Shown one piece after another: positions 8,386 through 16,603 of a DNA stretch of 51,986 bases. Source of the DNA: Clostridiales bacterium (GTDB taxonomy: Bacteria; Bacillota; Clostridia; DUOD01); the NCBI GenBank assembly GCA_012838995.1, contig DUOD01000020.1:1-51986 (forward strand), in the 5' to 3' direction. Within the stretch, counting starts at the first letter, position 1, and each line of letters begins with the position of its first letter. The notes beneath the pieces are model-generated. The model searched no databases. It saw only the letters and a program-made list of their open reading frames with translations, and was not told the origin of the DNA. Both the position numbers and the translations under genes were made by a program.

Positions 8386-9024
8386 GTGAAACTCAGCAAA
8401 CAGGAAAAACGTCTATTATCCATACTGGTCGCATTGGCAATATTCGCATGTTACTATTTATTCATTTATCGCCCTATGATTGGAGACATAGAAACAATGA
8501 CCCTTGACGCAAATATAATGTCAGAACGGTTAAATACGGCTCAAACCAATGAAAAGCGACTACCCGACCTTAAAAGACAACTGGATGAACTGGAGAAGGA
8601 AATACAATCTTCCTTTGATGAAATACCCGAAATAGCCGGGGAACAGGAACTGGTCGTATACCTATACAAAACGTTACAACCCCTTGCTCGTAAAACCTCC
8701 TTGGTAATTGGATCTTCTGAGGAGGGAACTCAGTACAACGGCACGGTTTTTAATATTTCTTTTGAAACTTCATATCAAAATTTTAAAAGAATATTGAAGT
8801 TGTTAGAATCATCCAAGGGCAATAATATAGTAAGCTTTACCATCAACAACATCCCAGCCAACCAAGATAACGAAAACGACAATTTGCATTATGAAAAAGA
8901 TTATAATATCATAGTTAATATGAGCATTGAGTTTTTCTATAGACTACACAGGGGTCAGGAAATAGAAGGTTATCCCTACATAAAAGGCACCATGGTTACA
9001 ACCGATCCCTTTAGAGATAAATAA
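8386..9024 (+). CDS. pilO: Type IV pilus assembly protein PilO
   Basis: A 212-residue protein starting at GTG directly after the pilN stop. It has one N-terminal membrane segment (LLSILVALAIFACYYLFIY), a coiled coil at about residues 40-75 and a ferredoxin-like C-terminal domain with the LLESSKGNNIVSFTINNI pattern. PilO forms heterodimers with PilN and links the pilus motor to the cell envelope. Length, order and topology agree with the family; similarity of PilO sequences is low in general, so the call depends partly on synteny. It is the last pilus gene of the operon. Confidence 0.85.
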   Translation: MKLSKQEKRLLSILVALAIFACYYLFIYRPMIGDIETMTLDANIMSERLNTAQTNEKRLPDLKRQLDELEKEIQSSFDEIPEIAGEQELVVYLYKTLQPLARKTSLVIGSSEEGTQYNGTVFNISFETSYQNFKRILKLLESSKGNNIVSFTINNIPANQDNENDNLHYEKDYNIIVNMSIEFFYRLHRGQEIEGYPYIKGTMVTTDPFRDK

Positions 9025-9048
9025 AAGGAAGGTTTTTTAGGATAATAT

Positions 9049-9564
9049 ATGGATGCAAATATAGCGCTTATCGGGTTTATGGGTACCGGTAAAACAACGG
9101 TGGGTAAAGAGTTGGCAAAAAAGCTAGGTTTTACTTTTATTGACACCGATGAAAAGATAGAAGAAGAAACCGGACTAACCATAAAGGATATTTTTCAAAA
9201 ATACGGAGAAAAATACTTTAGACGCTTAGAGCACAATTTAATAAAGGACATCTCCCGGTATAGAAGGTGTGTTATTTCAACCGGCGGCGGTGTTGTTCTG
9301 AATATAGAAAACATCAAGATTTTAAGGCAGAGGAGTATAATAGTATGTTTGGAGGCCGGATACCAATATTTATTAAATCGGTTGAAGGATACCGATAACA
9401 GACCCTTACTGGCAGGAGAAAATTTAGAGGAACGGCTCTTAAGGCTACTTAAGGAACGGGAGAAATTTTATAAATGTGCCGATATATATATAAAAACAAA
9501 TAACAAAACTGTGAATGATTTAACCGATGAAATAATAAAGGCTATAGAAAGGATTAAGATATGA
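9049..9564 (+). CDS. aroK: Shikimate kinase
   Basis: A 171-residue P-loop kinase that phosphorylates shikimate at the 3-hydroxyl, fifth step of chorismate synthesis. The Walker A motif GFMGTGKTTVGK lies near residue 9. FIDTDEKIEEETG carries the substrate-binding aspartates, YFRRLE the conserved arginine pair, and VISTGGGVV the shikimate-binding glycine loop. The lid arginine is in DNRPLL. Size is standard. It follows pilO after 24 bases and overlaps the next gene by 4 bases. aroQ, another enzyme of the same pathway, is two genes downstream. Confidence 0.95.
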   Translation: MDANIALIGFMGTGKTTVGKELAKKLGFTFIDTDEKIEEETGLTIKDIFQKYGEKYFRRLEHNLIKDISRYRRCVISTGGGVVLNIENIKILRQRSIIVCLEAGYQYLLNRLKDTDNRPLLAGENLEERLLRLLKEREKFYKCADIYIKTNNKTVNDLTDEIIKAIERIKI

Positions 9565-10415
9565 GCATATTATTTGGACCTGCGGGAAATTCCGACAGTT
9601 TTTATGAACAAGGATATAAATCAAGTGTTGAGATGCCAAAATGGTTAAGAAATATGGGGTTAGACGCCTATGAATATTCCTTTAGCAGGGGGGTTAACAT
9701 TACCCAGGCCACCGCAGAAAAAATTAGGGATCAATGCGAGGAGCATAATATATCCCTCAGCCTCCATGCCCCCTATTATATAAACCTTGCGTCGCCCGAT
9801 GATAACAAAATAAAAAAAACAAAGTGGTATTTAATGTCCACATTAGAGGCTGCCAAATGGATGGGTGCGAGCAAGATTGTATTTCACCCCGGTTCCCGGG
9901 GTGACCAGCCCAGGGAACAGGCTTTTTCCAGGGCTAAATCGGTATTTAGGGAAATAATCCAGGAAAAAAACAACAAGGGGTTTGACAATATCTATCTTTG
10001 TCCTGAAACCATGGGTAAGAAAAACCAACTGGGTACTTTGGACGAGATTTTGGAACTGTGCCGTGAAGATGACAAGGTAATACCCACAGTGGATTTCGGA
10101 CATATCCATGCCCTGGGCAGGGGCGCCCTTAATACGGCAGATGATTTTGAAGATATTATAAAAAGAATCAGAGATGAATTAGGAGAGCAATCATTAAAGA
10201 ACTTGCACTGCCATTTCAGTAGAATAGAGTACACCCAGGCCGGGGAAAGGAAACACTGGACTTACGGCCATACGCAATACGGACCGGATTTTGAACCCTT
10301 GGCCGCCGTGCTTCACAAATATGAGGTGGGTGGAACAGTTATCTGCGAATCAAGGGGTACCATGGCGGAAGATGCCCTTAAGTTAAAGACCATTTATCTT
10401 GAAATCAAAAAATAA
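9561..10415 (+). CDS. Endonuclease IV-like (AP endonuclease family 2) TIM-barrel protein
   Basis: A 284-residue TIM-barrel protein of the xylose isomerase-like / AP endonuclease 2 superfamily. Metal-ligand candidates sit at the expected strand ends: LHAPYY (His near 73), FHPGS (His near 112), CPETMGK (Glu near 149), VDFGHIHA (Asp and His near 182), HCHFS and CESRG (Glu near 262). These are the three-metal-site residues of endonuclease IV (Nfo), which incises abasic sites. The protein matches Nfo length but is rather divergent, so a DNA repair role is likely, not certain. It overlaps aroK and is followed by a 67-base A/T-rich gap. Confidence 0.8.
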   Translation: MSILFGPAGNSDSFYEQGYKSSVEMPKWLRNMGLDAYEYSFSRGVNITQATAEKIRDQCEEHNISLSLHAPYYINLASPDDNKIKKTKWYLMSTLEAAKWMGASKIVFHPGSRGDQPREQAFSRAKSVFREIIQEKNNKGFDNIYLCPETMGKKNQLGTLDEILELCREDDKVIPTVDFGHIHALGRGALNTADDFEDIIKRIRDELGEQSLKNLHCHFSRIEYTQAGERKHWTYGHTQYGPDFEPLAAVLHKYEVGGTVICESRGTMAEDALKLKTIYLEIKK

Positions 10416-10482
10416 TAATTTTTTCTATTCAATATAAAATTTTTATGATAATATTTACTATTGAAGTCTATTAAATGATAGG

Positions 10483-10965
10483 GTGGTGGACATTACGAAG
10501 GTTTTAGTACTTAACGGACCCAATCTCAATTTGTTGGGGGACAGGGAAATATCCGTATATGGTAATAGCACCCTAGAACAAATAAATAATAATCTTTTCC
10601 AGTTGGGTAACCAGCTAAACATTTCCATTGATACCTTGCAGTCCAACATCGAAGGGGAGTTAATCGAAGCAATACATAAAGCTAAAGGTAAATACGATGG
10701 TATAATTATAAATCCCGGTGCCCTTACCCATTATAGCTACGCTATAAGGGACGCAATAAAGGCTGTTGGTATAGATACAATAGAAGTACATTTGTCAAAT
10801 ATATACGGCAGGGAGGATTTCAGGCACAAATCCGTCATTGCTCCCGTATGTATCGGCCAGATTGCCGGGCTGGGGCCCTTTGGATATTATCTCGCCCTTC
10901 AATATTTTGCATCAAGGAGAAATGCCAATGGTCAACAGAATAAAGGGTTTAATGGATATAAGTAG
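10483..10965 (+). CDS. aroQ: Type II 3-dehydroquinate dehydratase
   Basis: The product is the dodecameric type II dehydroquinase of the shikimate pathway. Motifs include LVLNGPNLNLLG (active-site Asn and tyrosine-loop region), the flexible loop with REISVYG, QSNIEGELIEAIHKA, INPGALTHYSYAIRDAI, VEHLSN-like VHLSNIYGREDFR, and the C-terminal GLGPFGY. GTG at 10483 is the first standard start and gives 160 residues. However, its upstream ribosome binding site is poor, and GGTGG within 10481-10488 would suit ATT at 10492, which gives MTKVLVLNGPNLN, the usual N-terminus. The 3' end overlaps the next gene by 38 bases. Confidence 0.93.
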   Translation: MVDITKVLVLNGPNLNLLGDREISVYGNSTLEQINNNLFQLGNQLNISIDTLQSNIEGELIEAIHKAKGKYDGIIINPGALTHYSYAIRDAIKAVGIDTIEVHLSNIYGREDFRHKSVIAPVCIGQIAGLGPFGYYLALQYFASRRNANGQQNKGFNGYK

Positions 10966-11998
10966 ACAAATTCCCGTGGACGGCATATTAATAAGTAGCC
11001 GGGAAAACAGACAATATTTTAGTAAATTCACGGGATCAAGCGGATTTTTGTTGTTCAATGAAAACAATAGATTTATAATAACCGATTCCAGATACGTTGA
11101 ACAGGTAAAAAAAGAAGTGCCTGACTTTTTCTGCGAAATAGCCACATCATCCAATATGATTAACAAAATTTATGAACTTATTAGAAAACTCAACATTAAG
11201 AAATTGGGTTTTGAAGGCCATCATATTACATATAATATGTATAATAAAATGGCAAAAACTTTTGCCACAACCCAGTTAATATCCATAAGTGATAGTATAA
11301 GTCAGCTCAGGAGCATAAAGAATGATCAAGAAGTTAAAAGTATTGAGATGGCATCAAAGATTACCCAAAGGGCGTTTAACCACGGAATTGACTTGATTAA
11401 ACCCGGAGCTTCAGAAAGGGATATTGCCTTTGAAATAGAAACATATATCAAAAAAAACAGGGGAGATGATATAGCCTTTAAACCAATAATAGCATCCGGC
11501 CTTAACGGAGTTATGCCCCATGCGCCCTATACCGACAAGGCGATACAAACAGGTGATCTTGTCACTATAGACATTGGCGCTGTTTTTAACGGATACTGCT
11601 CTGATTTGACCAGGACGGTTGTGGTGGACAAGCCCAGCAGCAAACAGTTGGAGATATACAATATAGTATTGGAAGCACAACAAGCGGCCATTCAGGCCAT
11701 AGAACCGGGCAAAAAAGCATCGGATATAGATGCCGTTGCCCGTAATATAATCGAAAAACACGGTCTGGGCAAATTCTTCGGCCATGGATTAGGCCATGGG
11801 GTGGGACTACAGGTACACGAAAAACCAGTTTTATCCCCTAATAGCGATGACATCCTAAGGGAGGGCATGATATTTACCATAGAACCCGGTGTATATATCC
11901 CGGGTTTTGGCGGCATACGCATTGAGGATATGATCCTATTGAGAACTGAAGGTGTTGAATTGCTAACCAAACAACCCAAACATTTGATGGTAATATAA
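10928..11998 (+). CDS. pepQ: Xaa-Pro dipeptidase, M24B family aminopeptidase
   Basis: A 356-residue dinuclear metallopeptidase with a creatinase N-terminal domain (about 1-130) and a pita-bread catalytic domain. Metal ligands are visible: the aspartates in VTIDIGAVFNGYCSDLTRT, the histidine in GHGLGHGVGLQVHE, and the glutamates in FTIEPGVY and GIRIEDM. The frame is open further upstream inside aroQ, but ATG 10928 has AAGGAG 8 bases before it and gives the normal length. It cleaves dipeptides with C-terminal proline. It precedes efp, a common pairing in Firmicutes, where EF-P relieves polyproline stalling. Confidence 0.92.
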   Translation: MVNRIKGLMDISRQIPVDGILISSRENRQYFSKFTGSSGFLLFNENNRFIITDSRYVEQVKKEVPDFFCEIATSSNMINKIYELIRKLNIKKLGFEGHHITYNMYNKMAKTFATTQLISISDSISQLRSIKNDQEVKSIEMASKITQRAFNHGIDLIKPGASERDIAFEIETYIKKNRGDDIAFKPIIASGLNGVMPHAPYTDKAIQTGDLVTIDIGAVFNGYCSDLTRTVVVDKPSSKQLEIYNIVLEAQQAAIQAIEPGKKASDIDAVARNIIEKHGLGKFFGHGLGHGVGLQVHEKPVLSPNSDDILREGMIFTIEPGVYIPGFGGIRIEDMILLRTEGVELLTKQPKHLMVI

Positions 11999-12054
11999 CG
12001 GCTAATAATTTTTGTCATACCATATTACTAAATCTTTTATGGAGGTAATGGAAT

Positions 12055-12612
12055 ATGATATCAGCAGGAGATTTTAAAAAAGGATTAACGGTAGAAATAG
12101 ACGGCCAGGTGTATACCATAGTAGACTTCCAGCACGTCAAACCAGGAAAAGGAGCCGCTTTTGTACGAACTAAAATTAAAAACATAGTTACCGGCGGAAT
12201 AACGGAGAGGACTTTTAACCCCACCGAAAAGTTTCCAAGGGCCCATATAGAACGTAAGGAAATGCAATATCTGTATAACGACGGTAATTTATATTATTTT
12301 ATGGACTTGGAAACTTATGAACAAATACCCTTGAACAAAGACCAAGTTGAAGATGCTTTGAAATACATAAAGGAAAATATGAATGTAATAATAAAGTTTT
12401 TTAAGGGAGAAGCCTTCTCGGTAGAGCCACCCAATTTTGTGGAACTGGAAGTGGTGGAAACCGAGCCGGGCGTCAAAGGCGACACAGCCGCCGGGGGCTC
12501 TAAACCAGCTACTCTTGAAACAGGCGCAACACTACACGTGCCCTTTTTCATAAATAAGGGCGACATTATCCGTGTGGATACAAGAACGGGTGAATATATT
12601 GAAAGGATATAA
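12055..12612 (+). CDS. efp: Translation elongation factor P
   Basis: A 185-residue three-domain beta-barrel protein that promotes peptide bond formation on ribosomes stalled at consecutive prolines. The N-terminal KOW-like domain includes the loop [14 protein letters not shown], with the potentially modified lysine at residue 32. The middle and C-terminal OB domains are complete, ending with TGEYIERI. A clear GGAGG-type site lies before the start. No EpmA/EpmB-type lysylation enzyme is in the window. It lies downstream of pepQ and upstream of the spoIIIA operon, the standard order in Firmicutes. Confidence 0.97.
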   Translation: MISAGDFKKGLTVEIDGQVYTIVDFQHVKPGKGAAFVRTKIKNIVTGGITERTFNPTEKFPRAHIERKEMQYLYNDGNLYYFMDLETYEQIPLNKDQVEDALKYIKENMNVIIKFFKGEAFSVEPPNFVELEVVETEPGVKGDTAAGGSKPATLETGATLHVPFFINKGDIIRVDTRTGEYIERI

Positions 12613-12659
12613 AGAATAATATGTTTATGACCATCTAAAAATCTAAGGAGGATATATCC

Positions 12660-13037
12660 ATGGAACACCTTAAGGAAAGAGTGTCCTATATAAGGGGCCT
12701 TGCGGACGGCCTGGGTGTCGATGATACTACAAATGAAGGCAAAATTTTGTTAAATATAGTGGATTTACTGGACGAAATGGCAGATGCCATAGTAGAATTG
12801 GATACCAGTCAATCTGAGCTGGACGAATATGTAGAAATTCTTGATGAAAACCTTGCTGATGTGGAAAACCAGGTGTATGGTTATGAGGAGGAGGATGAAG
12901 AGAAAAATTATATAGAAGTGGAATGTCCCAACTGCAAGGGAATTGTATTATTTGAACAAGAAACCTTCGACTATGATGATGAAGATATAATATGTCCCAA
13001 TTGTAACAAACCCATTTATACCGATGACGAAGAATAA
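12660..13037 (+). CDS. CD1247-like small zinc-ribbon protein
   Basis: A 125-residue acidic protein. The N-terminal half (MEHLKERVSYIRGLADGLG and following) is helical and matches the conserved N-terminal domain seen in clostridial proteins of the CD1247 type. The C-terminal part has two CPNC motifs (near residues 90 and 113) spaced as in a zinc ribbon, surrounded by aspartate/glutamate-rich sequence. Its biochemical function is unknown. It is the last gene before a strong terminator and is conserved between efp and spoIIIAA in Clostridia, which suggests a link to that locus without proving one. Confidence 0.75.
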   Translation: MEHLKERVSYIRGLADGLGVDDTTNEGKILLNIVDLLDEMADAIVELDTSQSELDEYVEILDENLADVENQVYGYEEEDEEKNYIEVECPNCKGIVLFEQETFDYDDEDIICPNCNKPIYTDDEE

Positions 13038-13104
13038 TATTGATCAAAACCAAGAAGACCGTTATAATCAATTAAACCATAAGTAATTTTTGGCTTTAAA
13101 TGCC

Positions 13105-13139
13105 AAGAGGAGTTGCAATACAGCAACTCCTCTTTTTTT
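13105..13139 (+). terminator. Rho-independent terminator after the efp cluster
   Basis: A 12-base-pair stem (AAGAGGAGTTGC with GCAACTCCTCTT) closes a small AATACA loop and runs into a T tract. It separates the housekeeping cluster from the spoIIIA operon. Confidence 0.93.
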
Positions 13140-13153
13140 AATTTTTTAAAAAA

Positions 13154-13182
13154 GAATAATATTTTTAGACAAATCATAATAT
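13154..13182 (+). promoter_or_regulatory. Putative sigma-E promoter of spoIIIA
   Basis: GAATAAT at 13154-13160 fits the sigma-E -35 pattern KMATAWW at all seven positions. After a 14-base spacer, CATAATAT at 13175-13182 matches 6 of 8 positions of CATACAMT. The spacing suits sigma-E. The site is 22 bases before the spoIIIAA start, and the spoIIIA operon is known to be under sigma-E in the mother cell. The A/T-rich background weakens the statistical force of the match. Confidence 0.55.
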
Positions 13183-13204
13183 TTATATAAGGAAGAGGGG
13201 GGAC

Positions 13205-14239
13205 ATGTTAATTATGGGTAATATTACAAGCTACCGGTATGGCGATGTATGTAAGGCAAAATTCAGTCAACGGGTCAAAAAGGACGTTTTTGACGTCATG
13301 CCGCTAAATATCAGAAGCATATTATATAACATGGATACAGATCTTATCTTTTCCCTGGAAGAAATTAGATTGAGGGTTTACAAACCTTTAATGATTGTAT
13401 GTCAAAGTGGCAATCATTTTATAGACGCAAATGGTAGGGTGACCGATAACCACGAAAAAGCCTACATAGTCACCAAAGAAGATATGGAAAGAACACTGCA
13501 GTTCATGGCGGAATATTCAATTTACGCTTTAGAAGAAGAGCTTAGGTTGGGATATCTTACCCTAAAGGGCGGATATCGCGTAGGATTGTCCGGCAAGGTA
13601 GTCCTAAACAATAACGAGGTCAAAACAATCAAGTATATATCTTCCTTCAATATAAGGATAAGCAGGGAAGTCATAGGTTCAGCCCAGCCTATAATACCCC
13701 ATATCTTGGGAAGTAACAATAGAATACTCCATACGTTGATAATATCACCGCCCAAAATGGGTAAAACCACCATACTAAGAGATCTGGCGCGCTTACTTAG
13801 CAACGGCAATAAATACATGAAGGGGGTAAAGGTAGGAATCGTGGATGAACGTTCGGAAATAGCCGGCTGCTATCAAGGGGTACCCCAAAACGATGTAGGT
13901 GTAAGGACGGACGTCCTTGACGGCTGCCCCAAAGCCTTAGGCATGATGATGATGATAAGGTCATTGTCACCGGAAGTGATTATTACCGATGAAATCGGCA
14001 GGCAAGAAGACATATATGCCCTGGAAGAAGCACTGAATTCAGGCATCTCAGTTATAACCTCTGTCCACGGCAATGATTTTGAGGATGTAAAAAGGCGACC
14101 CGTTGTATGGCAAATACTTAAGAAAAACATATTCAAAGTGATAATAGTACTGGGCAAAAACCAGGTCCCCGGAACAATAGACAGTATTTATAAACTGTCA
14201 AACAACTCAGACACATATGAAGAAATAATTGGAGTGTGA
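13205..14239 (+). CDS. spoIIIAA: Stage III sporulation protein AA, ATPase
   Basis: A 344-residue secretion-type ATPase of the SpoIIIAA family, thought to power the SpoIIIA-SpoIIQ channel between mother cell and forespore. The P-loop is in ISPPKMGKTTILRDLARLL (near residue 181), the acidic Walker B in PEVIITDEIGRQED (near 258), and the conserved VHGNDFEDVKRRP motif near 287. The N-terminal domain contains IRLRVYKPL and EYSIYALEEELRLGYLTLKGGYR, both typical. It has a GGAAGAGGGGG site. It heads the complete eight-gene spoIIIA operon. Confidence 0.96.
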   Translation: MLIMGNITSYRYGDVCKAKFSQRVKKDVFDVMPLNIRSILYNMDTDLIFSLEEIRLRVYKPLMIVCQSGNHFIDANGRVTDNHEKAYIVTKEDMERTLQFMAEYSIYALEEELRLGYLTLKGGYRVGLSGKVVLNNNEVKTIKYISSFNIRISREVIGSAQPIIPHILGSNNRILHTLIISPPKMGKTTILRDLARLLSNGNKYMKGVKVGIVDERSEIAGCYQGVPQNDVGVRTDVLDGCPKALGMMMMIRSLSPEVIITDEIGRQEDIYALEEALNSGISVITSVHGNDFEDVKRRPVVWQILKKNIFKVIIVLGKNQVPGTIDSIYKLSNNSDTYEEIIGV

Positions 14240-14245
14240 TGGTAT

Positions 14246-14767
14246 ATGATAATCAAATTATTCCTAGGAATTGTTATTATAATTTCCTCCACCATGGTTG
14301 GGATAGCGATTGCAAACAGATACGCTATGAGACCTGCACAGCTTAGAGCGCTGCAAAGCGGTATCAACATACTGCAAACAGAAATATTATACTTTTCGTC
14401 TCCCTTACCTGAAGCACTCCATAAGGTTAGCAAAGCCATATCCGATGACATCAGCATAATATTTAACAGGGCCTCCAAGGGTTTAATGGAAAAGAAACGA
14501 TATACCATTAACGAAGTGTGGACAAGGGCAGTGGAAGACAGCATGGACACTACCGCTTTAACGGAGGAGGACAAAGTAATACTGATCAATTTCGGTTTAG
14601 GATTGGGTAATTCAGATAAGGAAAGTCAAGTTAGACATTTTCAGTTAATCATGGAACAAATAAAAAAGCAGGAAGTAAAGGCAGAAGAGATACGAAAAAA
14701 AAATGAAAAACTATATAAAAGCCTTGGAGTTCTGGGAGGAATGGCAATTACCGTGCTAATTTTATAA
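14246..14767 (+). CDS. spoIIIAB: Stage III sporulation protein AB
   Basis: A 173-residue membrane protein with hydrophobic segments at both ends (about 3-20 and near the C-terminus, LGVLGGMAITVLIL) and a helical middle. The order RPAQLRALQSGINILQTEILYFSSPLPEAL is the conserved core of SpoIIIAB, which resembles GspF/PilC-type platform domains. It follows spoIIIAA by 6 bases. It is thought to serve as the inner-membrane platform for the AA ATPase. Length and position fit the family. Confidence 0.95.
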   Translation: MIIKLFLGIVIIISSTMVGIAIANRYAMRPAQLRALQSGINILQTEILYFSSPLPEALHKVSKAISDDISIIFNRASKGLMEKKRYTINEVWTRAVEDSMDTTALTEEDKVILINFGLGLGNSDKESQVRHFQLIMEQIKKQEVKAEEIRKKNEKLYKSLGVLGGMAITVLIL

Positions 14768-14797
14768 CTCAAAAGAAAAGTAAGGAGGATATACAAA

Positions 14798-14995
14798 GTG
14801 AATATAGATTTAATTTTTAAGATAGCAGCAATCGGTATATTGGTTTCCGTCCTAAACCAAGTACTGATGCGGGCAGGGAGAGAGGAAATGGCAATGATGA
14901 CCACCCTGGCAGGTATAGTGGTAGTCCTTATGATGGTGATTAACCTTATTAGCAACCTCTTTGAAAATGTAAAGACAATTTTTCAATTATACTAG
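14798..14995 (+). CDS. spoIIIAC: Stage III sporulation protein AC
   Basis: A small 65-residue membrane protein, starting at GTG behind TAAGGAGGAT. Two hydrophobic helices (about 4-20 and 33-52) flank a short polar part NQVLMRAGREEMAMM, the conserved connection seen in SpoIIIAC. Size is typical for the family (about 65-68 residues). It belongs to the SpoIIIA channel complex required to maintain forespore activity after engulfment. The following gene, spoIIIAD, is a longer relative. Confidence 0.95.
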   Translation: MNIDLIFKIAAIGILVSVLNQVLMRAGREEMAMMTTLAGIVVVLMMVINLISNLFENVKTIFQLY

Positions 14996-15004
14996 GGTAA
15001 AAAT

Positions 15005-15391
15005 ATGGAAATCTTTCAGATAGTAGCCATTGGCATTATTGCCGTAGTATTAATTATTATAATTAAAGGCCACAGGCCTGAAATCTCCATACAAATTAGC
15101 ATTGCCGCGGGTGTGATCATCTTTTTATTGGTAGTGGGAAAGCTGGCGTCGGTTATACAGTTGCTAAAACAAATGGTAGATAGGGTAAATATGCATCAAG
15201 GTTTTTTTTCTACCATTCTTAAAATAATTGGGATTGCATATATTGCAGAGTTCGGGGTTCAATTGTGTAAAGACGCGGGTGAGCACGCGATAGCGTCTAA
15301 AATCGAATTTGCCGGCAAGATTTTGATAATGGTCCTTGCAGTTCCCATTGTACTGACGTTACTGGATTTGATAATAAATCTCATGGAGTAG
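15005..15391 (+). CDS. spoIIIAD: Stage III sporulation protein AD
   Basis: A 128-residue protein with four hydrophobic helices. The segment ILKIIGIAYIAEFGVQLCKDAGE is the highly conserved SpoIIIAD/AC motif. It begins 10 bases after spoIIIAC. It forms part of the membrane portion of the SpoIIIA apparatus. The gene is intact and of standard length. Confidence 0.95.
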   Translation: MEIFQIVAIGIIAVVLIIIIKGHRPEISIQISIAAGVIIFLLVVGKLASVIQLLKQMVDRVNMHQGFFSTILKIIGIAYIAEFGVQLCKDAGEHAIASKIEFAGKILIMVLAVPIVLTLLDLIINLME

Positions 15392-15399
15392 ATATACAT

Positions 15400-16602
15400 A
15401 TGAAAAGGTTATTTTTTTATATAATAATGCTTTTTATTTTATTTCATCCTACGGGACATTATACCGCTGCAGCCCATGAACAACCCTATGATAGGGACAA
15501 AATTTTTGATGAATTCAGCTTTGGTATACAAAGACAAGTAGAGCAGCTGGATATAAACGAAGTAAATAAATATTTACAGGATATAAATAGACAATACGGC
15601 ACTGCCTTTAGCAGCTCGGCAAAGGAGATGATAAAAAATATTACCCAAGGCAATTTTTCCTTTAATATAAAGGACCTACTGGGAAACTTGTTTAAATTTT
15701 TTTTTAAAGAAGTGGTTATAAACCTAAATTTAATGGGAAAAATCATAATCCTGGCCATCATATGTGGTTTGCTTAAAAATTTGCAAAGTTCTTTTTCAAA
15801 AAGCGGTATTTCAGAAATAACCTACTATTGTTGTTATATCGTAATAATGGTCATATTAGTACAAAGTTTTACGTCCATATTGAACATGAGTAAAACAACA
15901 ATAGACAACATGGTAGTTTTTATGCAAGCCATATTCCCCATACTGATTACAATGCTTATTTCCATGGGCGGTATTGCAAGTTCTTCGTTGTTCCAACCGA
16001 TAATGGGGCTTTTGGTAAGCGGAGTAGGCACATTTTTAAAGGACCTGGTTTTCCCATTAATATTTTTTACAGCCATCCTTTTTTTGATAAATAATGTTTC
16101 ACCCCATATTCAGATATCCAAACTTGCAAACCTTATGAAAAATATATGCATATGGATCCTAGGAATTATCTTTACAATATTTGTAGGTGTCTTGGCAGTA
16201 CAAGGAATAGCAGCTTCCGCCTTTGACGGGGTTTCCATAAGAACAGCCAAGTTTGCCATAGATACTTTTATACCGGTGGTGGGTAGTATGTTGTCAGAAT
16301 CCATTGATACTATCATAGGCTGCTCATTACTGGTGAAAAACGCCACAGGTTTAATCGGATTGATAATTTTAGCCTTTATTTGTTTATTTCCCATAATGAA
16401 GATACTGGCCATCGTATTTATTTACAAACTGGTTGCGGCTTTGATACAGCCCATTTCCGATGAGCGACTGGTCAACTGCTTGAATGATATAAGCAATGTT
16501 GTTGTACTGCTTTTTATTACCCTGGCCGCCGTAGCCTTTATGTTCTTTATCACAATTTCACTGATAATAGGAGCGGGCAATATTACGGTTATGATGAGGT
16601 AA
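15400..16602 (+). CDS. spoIIIAE: Stage III sporulation protein AE
   Basis: A 400-residue polytopic membrane protein with an N-terminal signal-peptide-like segment (residues 1-25), an extracytoplasmic region of about 70 residues, and roughly seven or eight hydrophobic helices to the C-terminus. The conserved motifs QAIFPILITMLISMGG, FDGVSIRTAKFAIDTFIPVVGS and QPISDERLVNCLNDIS fit SpoIIIAE. It is the largest integral membrane component of the SpoIIIA complex. It follows spoIIIAD by 8 bases and nearly touches spoIIIAF. Confidence 0.96.
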   Translation: MKRLFFYIIMLFILFHPTGHYTAAAHEQPYDRDKIFDEFSFGIQRQVEQLDINEVNKYLQDINRQYGTAFSSSAKEMIKNITQGNFSFNIKDLLGNLFKFFFKEVVINLNLMGKIIILAIICGLLKNLQSSFSKSGISEITYYCCYIVIMVILVQSFTSILNMSKTTIDNMVVFMQAIFPILITMLISMGGIASSSLFQPIMGLLVSGVGTFLKDLVFPLIFFTAILFLINNVSPHIQISKLANLMKNICIWILGIIFTIFVGVLAVQGIAASAFDGVSIRTAKFAIDTFIPVVGSMLSESIDTIIGCSLLVKNATGLIGLIILAFICLFPIMKILAIVFIYKLVAALIQPISDERLVNCLNDISNVVVLLFITLAAVAFMFFITISLIIGAGNITVMMR

Positions 16603-16603
16603 T

